From Marinobacter mangrovi (GTDB lineage Bacteria; Pseudomonadota; Gammaproteobacteria; Pseudomonadales; Oleiphilaceae): 64,000 nucleotides of DNA. The position numbers were made by a program, and so were the translations under genes. The stretch covers positions 581,608 to 645,607 of the forward strand of contig NZ_JAERVO010000003.1 of the NCBI RefSeq assembly GCF_016798325.1, read 5' to 3'. How positions within the stretch are numbered: the first letter of the stretch is position 1; each line of letters starts with the position of its first letter. Shown here in pieces: positions 27,745 through 34,475 of this stretch. Below the pieces are notes generated by a model. It was given only the letters and a program-made list of their open reading frames with translations, made no database searches and was not told the DNA's origin.

Positions 27745-29031
27745 CTATTTCAGAAAGGCGGGCCGCGGCGCCTGGTCAACCAGTTGCTGCAGGAATGGCG
27801 GCAGGGTGTCGTCGATTCCCATGGCGTAGCGGGCGACCTGGTGTTTGGCGAAGGGCAGGTGATTGGCCAGCGCCAGCCCCAGGTTGCGCGCCAGATGAAC
27901 CGGCGGGAGACGATTGCTGAAGGCATGGTAGAACAGGTCCATCGCCAGCATCATGCGCCGGTTGGCCGGACGCCGTCGGCGTTCATAGCGCGCAAGCAGG
28001 GCCGGTGTGGCGATCGGGAGGCCGGCACGACGGGCTTCCACCAGTTCTTGCTGCAGCACTTCCGCGTCCTGGAAGCCGAGATTGACGCCCTGGCCGGCCA
28101 ACGGATTGATGGTGTGGGCGGCATCCCCCACCAGCGCGATCCGATCCGCGGAATAGCGTTTGGCGTGCTGACGGGCCAGGGGGAAGCTGGCGCGTCCGGC
28201 GACGGCTGTCAGCGGCGGCAGGTCGGCCGGGAACGCACCGGTAACGGCGGCCAGGAAATCCCTGTCCGGAAGCTGCTTGAGGGCCGCCAGCCGGGCCGGA
28301 TCGTCGTACCAGACGAGGGAGGCCCAGCTGTGCTCTCCATCGCTGTGCAGGGGCAGGAAGGCGCGTGGGCCACTGGGGTGGAATGCCTGCCAGGTGATGT
28401 CCTGTTGGGGGCCGGTGTAACGCACGCTGGCCACCAGCGCCTGCTGGGCGTACTGGTCGCGGGTGGTGCCAATGCCGGCCAGTTGGCGGACGCGGGACTG
28501 GGCACCGTCGGCGCCCACCAGTAATTCGGCGTGCAGGATACGGCCATCGTCCAGGGTGACCGTCACCTGTGCGTCGTCCGATACGGCTGAGACGATGTTG
28601 TCCGTAGTCATCCGCTCGACGCGCGCGCACTCGCCGGCCTGATCCCACAGCGCCCGTTGGGTGATGCGGTTCTCGACGATGTGGCCGAGGTGGTCACGGC
28701 CCAAGGGAACCGCTTCAAACGTGGTCCGCGCGATACCACTGGGCAGCAGGCGACTCAGGGGATGAGACGCCGCATCCCACACCGACAGACGCCGGTAGGG
28801 CACCGCCCGCATGCTGCGGATGCGAGACCAGACGCCGAGCCGCTCCAGATAGGCTTCGCTGCCGGCACTGATGGCTGAAACCCGCAGGTCCGGCTCGCGG
28901 GCCGGATCAAAGGCGGCGGGTTCCTGGCGGTCGAGCAGGGCAACCGTGAGCCCGGCCCGGCCCAGTCCATTGGCGAGTGCGGCGCCGACCATGCCGGCGC
29001 CGACGATGATCACGTCGAAAGTTTGCGTCAT
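27745..29031 (-). CDS. FAD-dependent ubiquinone-biosynthesis hydroxylase (UbiH/UbiF/UbiI family)
   Basis: Flavoprotein of 428 residues that hydroxylates the ring of a ubiquinone precursor. The FAD-binding motif is DVIIVGAGMVGAALANGLG, DLRVSAIS near residue 48 is typical of the Ubi group, LVGADGAQSRVR is the second motif and GDAAHTINPLAGQGVNLGF the third. Which ring position is used cannot be read safely; the overall length and the DLRVSAIS form fit UbiF- or VisC-like members. The start is the ATG at 29029-29031. Confidence 0.9.
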   Translation of the reverse strand: MTQTFDVIIVGAGMVGAALANGLGRAGLTVALLDRQEPAAFDPAREPDLRVSAISAGSEAYLERLGVWSRIRSMRAVPYRRLSVWDAASHPLSRLLPSGIARTTFEAVPLGRDHLGHIVENRITQRALWDQAGECARVERMTTDNIVSAVSDDAQVTVTLDDGRILHAELLVGADGAQSRVRQLAGIGTTRDQYAQQALVASVRYTGPQQDITWQAFHPSGPRAFLPLHSDGEHSWASLVWYDDPARLAALKQLPDRDFLAAVTGAFPADLPPLTAVAGRASFPLARQHAKRYSADRIALVGDAAHTINPLAGQGVNLGFQDAEVLQQELVEARRAGLPIATPALLARYERRRRPANRRMMLAMDLFYHAFSNRLPPVHLARNLGLALANHLPFAKHQVARYAMGIDDTLPPFLQQLVDQAPRPAFLK

Positions 29032-29106
29032 GTCCGCTTCCTGATTCGAATGGCCTCATATTAGAGCCCGTTCGAAACCACCGCAAACCCCGACGGACCG
29101 CCTGTG

Positions 29107-29613
29107 CTAGGACACTTTGCGCAGCCAGGCCGGCCGTGGCGAATCCGGACGCCGGAATCCCTGGTTGATCACCATGGGATTGGACAGTCGCAGGAAGTCG
29201 CTGGTCGCCATGCGAATCGACTCGGTATGACTGCCGGCGGCGAACACCAGATGAGCCTGGCTGGTCAGCGCCTCGCTGCAGTAGACCGACATGCCGTAGA
29301 GATTGCCGAACGGCGGCATGGCGCCCACCTCGCAGTGGGCGAACCGGTCCTTGAACTCGTCCTCGTCGGCGAGTTGGACGAAGTCCGTATCGAGTACGTA
29401 GGAGAGCCGATCCCAGCGGACGCGCCAGGTGGCCGGCATGACGAGCATGGCCATCTTGCCGTCGAGTTCGACGATGACCGTCTTGACGACCTCATCACCG
29501 CACACGTGCGCATGATGCGCCAACTCCTGGGCGGTGAAAGCCGGAGGGTGGGAGAGGCAGTCGTAGGGCACTGCCTTGGCGTCGAGAAATTCCTTCAATT
29601 GCTGAACCGGCAT
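29107..29613 (-). CDS. YbaK/EbsC-type aminoacyl-tRNA deacylase-like protein
   Basis: Protein of 168 residues of the YbaK/prolyl-tRNA editing superfamily: LKEFLDAKAVPYDCLSHPPA at the start, AHHAHVCGDEVVKTVIVELDGK, with the conserved Lys, and EVGAMPPFGNLYGMSVYCS in the substrate pocket. Such proteins hydrolyse mischarged tRNAs. I placed the start at the ATG at 29611-29613 with GGAGG eight bases upstream; a longer frame to 29670 lacks a ribosome-binding site and adds an odd Cys- and Trp-rich stretch. Confidence 0.87.
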   Translation of the reverse strand: MPVQQLKEFLDAKAVPYDCLSHPPAFTAQELAHHAHVCGDEVVKTVIVELDGKMAMLVMPATWRVRWDRLSYVLDTDFVQLADEDEFKDRFAHCEVGAMPPFGNLYGMSVYCSEALTSQAHLVFAAGSHTESIRMATSDFLRLSNPMVINQGFRRPDSPRPAWLRKVS

Positions 29614-29767
29614 CGAGACAACCTCCAACCAGCAATGACAGCACGAACCCCTGCGCCGCCATGCGGACAAAGGCCACCTGTTTCACTGGCAAGCATAGTT
29701 CAGCGGTCGGAGAACGCGAGGCGCGGGTGTGGGGAATGTGACGGACGGCTGATCTGGCGGGATGGAT

Positions 29768-29793
29768 GGAGCCCGGCGGGCGCCGGGCTCCGG
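29768..29793 (-). terminator. GC-rich hairpin after mscS
   Basis: Perfect stem GGAGCCCGGCG / CGCCGGGCTCC with a short loop, nine bases beyond the mscS stop. There is no T tract on the minus strand, so it may act as a 3' end stabiliser or a weak terminator. Confidence 0.5.
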
Positions 29794-29801
29794 GGCGGAG
29801 G

Positions 29802-30641
29802 TTATTCCCCCTTGGTTTCATACAAATGAACGTCGCGCTGCGGGAAAGGGATGGTGACCCCTTCGGCGTCGAAGGCTTTCTTGACCTTTTCCTGCATGTC
29901 CCAGATCAACGGCCAGACGTTCGGAGTGTCGGTCCAGACGCGAACATTGATATCGACAGAGCTTTCACCCAAAGAGCCCACAAAGATGTTTGGGGCGGGA
30001 TCGGCGTGGGAGCGCTCGTCTTCCTCGACCAGGCGCTTGAGGATGGCCTTGGCCTTGTCGATGTCGTCGCCGTAGCCAATGCCAAAGACCATGTCGGCCC
30101 GCCGCTTCTCGTAGGCGTTGACGTTGGTCAGGCTGGCGTTGGACAGCTGGCCATTGGGAATGACGATGCGGCGATTGTCGAAGGTGTTGATGATGGTGTA
30201 GAGAATCTGGATTTCAACAACACTGCCGAAGAAGCCCTGGGCTTCGATGACATCACCAACCTTGAACGGCTTGAAGATCAGGATCAGCACGCCGCCGGCA
30301 AAGTTGGCGAGGCTGCCCTGCAGGGCCAGACCCACCGCCAGGCCGGCGGCACCCATGATGGCCACGAACGAGGTGGTGGCAATGCCGACCATCGAGGCCA
30401 CAGAGATGAACAGCAGGATCTTCAGGACGGCGCCGATCAGGCCGCACAGGAATTTGTTGAGTGTCGGATCCTTGGCCCCCAGCTTCTTGTCCAGGACACT
30501 GATAAAGCGATTGATCAGCCAGAGGCCGATGATCAGCGTGACGATCGCCAGAATGACCTTCGGCGCGTACGCCATCACCATGCCGTAGGCCATCTTGGCC
30601 AGTTCAGCGACCTGTCCGTCGCCGGAGAAGAGGTTTTCCAT
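29802..30641 (-). CDS. mscS: Small-conductance mechanosensitive channel MscS
   Basis: Inner-membrane channel of 279 residues, the usual MscS length. Three membrane helices are present; the pore helix TM3 reads AAGLAVGLALQGSLANFAGG with the Ala/Gly packing pattern, and FKPFKVGDVIEAQGFFGSVVEI opens the beta domain. The start ATG is at 30639-30641 behind AAGGAG. It releases osmolytes on hypo-osmotic shock. It is a single gene between the YbaK-like and mnmH genes. Confidence 0.95.
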   Translation of the reverse strand: MENLFSGDGQVAELAKMAYGMVMAYAPKVILAIVTLIIGLWLINRFISVLDKKLGAKDPTLNKFLCGLIGAVLKILLFISVASMVGIATTSFVAIMGAAGLAVGLALQGSLANFAGGVLILIFKPFKVGDVIEAQGFFGSVVEIQILYTIINTFDNRRIVIPNGQLSNASLTNVNAYEKRRADMVFGIGYGDDIDKAKAILKRLVEEDERSHADPAPNIFVGSLGESSVDINVRVWTDTPNVWPLIWDMQEKVKKAFDAEGVTIPFPQRDVHLYETKGE

Positions 30642-30855
30642 GAGAACTCCTTGTTGCTGTCTTTAATTCCGGTTTGGATTGCTGGAACGCCGGATAGGTG
30701 GCACCGCGGCCCCGCGTACTTGAGGTTTACTGGTTTTTTATAGCAGAAAATCCCGAGTCAAATACACCGCGGGATCAGGTCGTTATCGGCCAGTCTCTCA
30801 ACGGAGACTGTACGTCGCCGATCGTTATTGGATTCGTTGTGTGCCCGGCGGGGTG

Positions 30856-31953
30856 TCAGCCTGAAGCGTTGGCCGCCCACTCGCGAAGCTCGTCAGGGCT
30901 GCCCCGGGCCGCGATGCGTCCGGCTTTCTGGCTCAGTTGATAGTCGTACATGGGATCGTAATAGTCCTGCAGCAGCACCTGAATCCACTCGGCGTGACGG
31001 CTGACGTCGCCGCTACGCTGCTGCTCGTCCAGGGCCTGAACCATCACGTCCCTCAGTGCCTGGTGGCGTTGGCCACCGAGGCGTTTGCGGATCCGGTCCA
31101 GGGCGCTGAGCAGGTAGTCGCGGAAATTCAGCCAGCCGGCCTCCTCGCCATCGCGCTCGATAAAGGCGGCGAGCATGTCGGTGACGTAGTCCTGGCGGAT
31201 GATGTCGATCCGCTCTTCGAGTGTGTTCTCCAGAATCAGCAGCGGTGCTTCGGCCATGCGGTCGCGCAGATTGTGGGGCAGGGCGCACCGGCCTACCAGC
31301 CGACTTTCGTCTTCCAGAAAGACGGGGCCGCCAAACCGGTGTTTTGCCTTGAGCAGGGCGATCGCCACGCGGTTTTCAAAGTCGATCTGGCTGGGCTGCG
31401 GCGTCAATGTCCGGCCGAAGCTGGAACCCCGGTGATGGGCCATGCCTTCCAGGTCGACCGGATTGGGGGTGTCCAGCAGGACCCGGGTCTTGCCGGTCCC
31501 GGTCCGACCGCTGATGATGAAGATCGGCAGATCCGGCAACAGGGCCTCCTGGGCGTCGATCAAAAAACGCCGGAGGGCCTTGTAACCGCCCTTGACCAGC
31601 GGGAAGTCGACACCGGCGTCGTGGATCCAGCGCTGGGTCAGCTGCGAACGCAGACCGCCACGGAAGCAGAACAGATAGCCGTCCGGATGCTGCTGGGTGA
31701 ACCGGATCCAGGACTCGATCCGCTGCTGCTTGATGTCGCCCTGCACCAGTTGATGGCCCAGTTCGATCGCGGACTGCTGACCGGCCTCCTTGTAGCGGAT
31801 GCCCACCCGGTGCCGCTCGTCGTCGTTCATCAGGGGCGCATTGATGGCGCTGGGAAAGGAGCCCTTGCTGAACTCCACCGGGGCTCGGACATCCATCAGC
31901 GGCGTGTCGTTGAGGAAGAGGTCGAGGTAATCCTGAGTGTCGGGTCTGGACAT
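30856..31953 (-). CDS. mnmH: tRNA 2-selenouridine/geranyl-2-thiouridine synthase MnmH (SelU)
   Basis: Protein of 365 residues with an N-terminal rhodanese domain (LMDVRAPVEFSKGSFP, active Cys96 in YLFCFRGGLRS) and a C-terminal P-loop domain (SGRTGTGKT at 148-156, DLEGMAHHRGSSFG, FLEDESRLVG). It converts 2-thiouridine at the wobble position of Lys, Glu and Gln tRNAs to the geranylated and then selenated form. The selenophosphate synthetase SelD is not in this window, so whether the cell makes selenouridine cannot be judged here. Confidence 0.95.
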   Translation of the reverse strand: MSRPDTQDYLDLFLNDTPLMDVRAPVEFSKGSFPSAINAPLMNDDERHRVGIRYKEAGQQSAIELGHQLVQGDIKQQRIESWIRFTQQHPDGYLFCFRGGLRSQLTQRWIHDAGVDFPLVKGGYKALRRFLIDAQEALLPDLPIFIISGRTGTGKTRVLLDTPNPVDLEGMAHHRGSSFGRTLTPQPSQIDFENRVAIALLKAKHRFGGPVFLEDESRLVGRCALPHNLRDRMAEAPLLILENTLEERIDIIRQDYVTDMLAAFIERDGEEAGWLNFRDYLLSALDRIRKRLGGQRHQALRDVMVQALDEQQRSGDVSRHAEWIQVLLQDYYDPMYDYQLSQKAGRIAARGSPDELREWAANASG

Positions 31954-32027
31954 TATTTCAGCAGTCTGGAAGTGGTGGCCGCAGTATAACGGATGGCCGG
32001 CCCCGTATCAGCCGGTTAGAATGCGGC

Positions 32028-32687
32028 ATGCTCCAGACCCATGACCACCTCAACACGCGCATGCGCCGCACCCTGAGTCGGGGGCGCGTGGCGCTCACGG
32101 CCCCTGCCGGTTGTCCGGCCATCGACCTGTACCTGTTCGATCCCGCAGTGCTGGAAGGTCCGCTCAGTCACGATGAAGCCCAGGCCGTGGTGGCCGAGCC
32201 GGCCTACTGGTCCTTCTGCTGGGCCAGTGGCCAGGTGCTGGCGCAATACATCCTGGATCATCCGGAATCGGTCGCTGGCCGGCGGGTGATCGATTTCGGG
32301 TCGGGATCGGGCATCGTGGCCATCGCTGCAGCCAGGGCGGGGGCCCGCCAGGTGGTGGCCTGCGACATCGACGGCGATGCCTTGGCCGCGGTGACGGCCA
32401 ATGCCGAAGCCAACGGCGTGCAGGTGGACTTGTGTGACGACTGGCATCGGCGCGGGGGTGGGTTCGACGTGGTCACCGCGGCAGATGTGCTGTACGACCC
32501 GGAGAACCGACCGTTGCTGTCGGCGTTTCGCGAGGCCGCGCCGCGGGTTCTGCTGGCGGATTCCCGGGTGAAGGATCTGGGGGACGATCACTACGTCCTG
32601 CAGGTGGTGCATGAGGCCCGCACCTGGCCGGACCTGCACGAGTTCGAGGAGTTCAACCGCGTGCGTATCTATCAGGCGGATAGGTAG
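32028..32687 (+). CDS. Class I SAM-dependent methyltransferase (Nnt1/ETF-beta-methyltransferase-like)
   Basis: Protein of 219 residues with a clear methyltransferase core: VIDFGSGSGIVAIAAARAGA (motif I), VVACDIDGDALAAVTANAEANG (motif II) and FDVVTAADVLYDPENRPLL (motif IV). The YWSFCWASGQVLAQYIL segment before motif I is typical of lysine methyltransferase-like METTL20 relatives. The substrate is unknown but is likely a protein. Its stop is 31 bases from the poly-A side of a terminator that serves the opposite strand. Confidence 0.85.
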   Translation: MLQTHDHLNTRMRRTLSRGRVALTAPAGCPAIDLYLFDPAVLEGPLSHDEAQAVVAEPAYWSFCWASGQVLAQYILDHPESVAGRRVIDFGSGSGIVAIAAARAGARQVVACDIDGDALAAVTANAEANGVQVDLCDDWHRRGGGFDVVTAADVLYDPENRPLLSAFREAAPRVLLADSRVKDLGDDHYVLQVVHEARTWPDLHEFEEFNRVRIYQADR

Positions 32688-32716
32688 GCGTCGGCTTTGG
32701 GGCGACGGTACTGGCA

Positions 32717-32946
32717 TAAAAAAAGGGCAACAAATGTTGCCCTTCGTCGGAACGGGTATTCGCATCCCTGCGCGCGTAGACACCCTGTCGCGTTTTGAAG
32801 TCCCTGGCCAACTCCGTGGCGCCGGCGTCCGAGCCAGCGATCCAGTAAATAGAGTCCCTTAAGCGTGAAGTCCGTTTGTTCCCTGCTTCCCCTCACAGTC
32901 CTGTGAGGAACTTCTCCGTGTATCGTCCTTTCCCTGTCTTCCTGAC
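32717..32946 (-). ncRNA. Candidate CsrB/RsmZ-type small RNA (CsrA-sequestering)
   Basis: About 230 bases on the minus strand with no protein gene. The RNA sense contains 14 GGA motifs. Several lie in hairpin loops: TGTC-AGGAA-GACA (32935-32947), CCTCACA-GGAC-TGTGAGG (32891-32908, 7-bp stem), CTGGC-TCGGAC-GCCGG (32822-32837) and CGC-AGGGAT-GCG (32761-32772). GGA in a loop is the CsrA/RsmA binding signature. A TATAGT hexamer at 32953-32958 places the 5' end near 32946 and a strong terminator ends it at 32718. The size is near that of CsrC. The strand and family are inferred from these features; a start at 32946 is an estimate. Confidence 0.72.
32718..32744 (-). terminator. Rho-independent terminator of the GGA-rich RNA
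   Basis: AAGGGCAACA / TGTTGCCCTT with a very short loop, followed on the minus strand by seven T. The T tract is only on this side, which shows that the transcription unit comes from the right, where no protein gene ends. Confidence 0.9.
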
Positions 32947-32952
32947 AATTGA

Positions 32953-32958
32953 ACTATA
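32953..32958 (-). promoter_or_regulatory. -10 element of the GGA-rich RNA
   Basis: TATAGT read on the minus strand, with no good -35 hexamer 17 bases upstream, as expected of an activator-dependent promoter. The region 32960-33060 between this element and the upstream site is strongly AT-rich. Confidence 0.5.
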
Positions 32959-33101
32959 TCAATCTGAATATGATTTTCGTGTGACGGTGTTCCATTAGAA
33001 ATGTGACGGTTGCGTCATGGAATTTGAATACCCTTAAATAACATTAAGATGCAAATTTAAGGTTGGCGCTGTTGTACCACTCCCACAGCACAAAATCGCC
33101 A

Positions 33102-33154
33102 TTTCTTACGTGGGTGTGCGATATTTCCTACACAGATCCTGGATGGTTTCCTAC
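33102..33154 (-). promoter_or_regulatory. GacA-like upstream activating region with three phased half-sites
   Basis: On the minus strand TGTAGGAAATATCGCACA (33115-33132) matches the GacA upstream site TGTAAG-N6-CTTACA at nine of twelve arm positions, including the central AT pair. Its centre is about 177 bases before the proposed RNA start, close to the distance known for rsmY and rsmZ. The half-site GTARGAAA occurs three times, at 33102-33109, 33124-33131 and 33147-33154, spaced by 22 and 23 bases, which is two helical turns. Confidence 0.55.
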
Positions 33155-33525
33155 GAGGTAGTCGAAAGGCGGGCGCCGGTAAAGCGCCAGAGGATGAGAC
33201 CGGCAGCGATACCCAGGCTGTCGGCAAAGACATCCAGCAGCGACGTTTCCCGGTAAGGCAGGGGGAACTGGACAATCTCGATGAGCACCCCAAAACCCAG
33301 CATGGCCACGGCGACGTGCAGGGCTTTCATCTGCGGCCAGCCCAGGCGGGTGAGCAGGGTGACCTCGATGAAGGCCACCAGGTGGTTGATCTTGTCCCAG
33401 CTGGAGACCTCGATCGGATGGTCCAGTTTCGCCGTCGCCAGCCAAAGGATGACGGCCATCGACACGAACAGGGCAGCGCGCCACAGGCGGGTTTGATGGA
33501 TCAGCGAGCGAAGCAGGTCGGTCAT
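33151..33525 (-). CDS. VanZ-like membrane protein
   Basis: Membrane protein of 124 residues with four hydrophobic helices and the VanZ pattern: AVILWLATAKLD, WDKINHLVAFIEVTLL near residue 40 and the acidic FADSLGIAAGLIL near the end, with the conserved EIVQFPLPYRETSLLDVF region. The function of stand-alone VanZ-like proteins is unknown. I placed the start at the ATG at 33523-33525 (MTDLLRSLI); longer in-frame starts run back towards cysZ. Confidence 0.82.
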   Translation of the reverse strand: MTDLLRSLIHQTRLWRAALFVSMAVILWLATAKLDHPIEVSSWDKINHLVAFIEVTLLTRLGWPQMKALHVAVAMLGFGVLIEIVQFPLPYRETSLLDVFADSLGIAAGLILWRFTGARLSTTS

Positions 33526-33670
33526 GGTGTGGATCGATGCTCCCGGGGTTGTGGCGGGTATGGTCAATGAGCCGGTCATGGTATGCTCTGCGCCCGAATT
33601 CCGCCAGGGGGCCCTGCATTCGTCAGGGGCTTCCGGCCGGAACTGCGCCAGGAAACCGGAGGAGACTGAC

Positions 33671-34417
33671 ATGCTTAAGGGCAATTTCTTTCAAGGCCTG
33701 GGCTGCCTGGGAGAGGGATTCCGGCTGATCCGCCGGCCCGGCCTCCGGTTGTTCGTGATCATTCCGATCGTCCTCAACATCATCCTGTTCGCTGCCCTGT
33801 TCTATTTCATGGCCCACGGCTTCAGTGCCCTGATTGCCATGGCGATGGGCTGGCTGCCCGACTGGAACTGGCTGCAGTCCCTCGACTGGCTGTTCTGGCT
33901 GCTCTATGGCGTGGTCATCCTGCTGATGATGGCCTACGGCTTTGTGATCGTTGCCAACCTGATCGGTTCCCCGTTCTACGGCTATCTCGCCGAGTTGACC
34001 GAAAAGGAACTCACTGGCCAGGAAGTGGCCGTCGACGGTGGCTGGGCGCAGATCATCAAGGACATTCCACGGGCACTCTGGCGCGAAGTCCAGAAGATCC
34101 TCTACTACCTGCCCAGGGCGATCCTGTTGCTGGTCCTGGGGCTGGTGCCTGTCGTGAACCTGGTATCGGCGGTCCTCTGGTTCCTGTTCAACAGCTGGAT
34201 GATGGCGCTGCAGTATGTCGATTATCCGGCCGATAACCACCGGGTCAGCTTTGGCAACCTGCGTCGCATGCTGGCGGCCAAGCGCCTGTCGGCCATGGGC
34301 TTCGGTTTGCCGGTGGCGCTGGCCGCCATGGTCCCGGTGCTCAACCTCTTTGTCGTGCCCGCCGCGGTCTGCGGCGCGACGGCCTACTGGGTTCGCGAGC
34401 GTTCAGGCCAGGCCTGA
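33671..34417 (+). CDS. cysZ: CysZ/EI24-family membrane protein (sulfate importer-like)
   Basis: Inner-membrane protein of 248 residues matching CysZ: GNFFQGLGCLGEGFRLIRRPG at the N-terminus, the conserved NLIGSPFYGYLAE loop, and NSWMMALQYVDYPADNH. CysZ takes up sulfate for cysteine synthesis. The start ATG at 33671 is preceded by GGAGGAG. It is followed by rapA after 58 bases on the same strand, but the functions are unrelated. Confidence 0.9.
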   Translation: MLKGNFFQGLGCLGEGFRLIRRPGLRLFVIIPIVLNIILFAALFYFMAHGFSALIAMAMGWLPDWNWLQSLDWLFWLLYGVVILLMMAYGFVIVANLIGSPFYGYLAELTEKELTGQEVAVDGGWAQIIKDIPRALWREVQKILYYLPRAILLLVLGLVPVVNLVSAVLWFLFNSWMMALQYVDYPADNHRVSFGNLRRMLAAKRLSAMGFGLPVALAAMVPVLNLFVVPAAVCGATAYWVRERSGQA

Positions 34418-34475
34418 ACCCGCGCCCGGGCTCCCCTTTTTCCGTTCAAATCAGTTCTGCAAGGTGAATCAAAGC

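Noticed and set aside
32672-32896. 74-codon minus-strand open frame inside the GGA-rich RNA region
   Set aside because: It reads through the terminator hairpin and has no family pattern; the RNA interpretation explains the sequence better.
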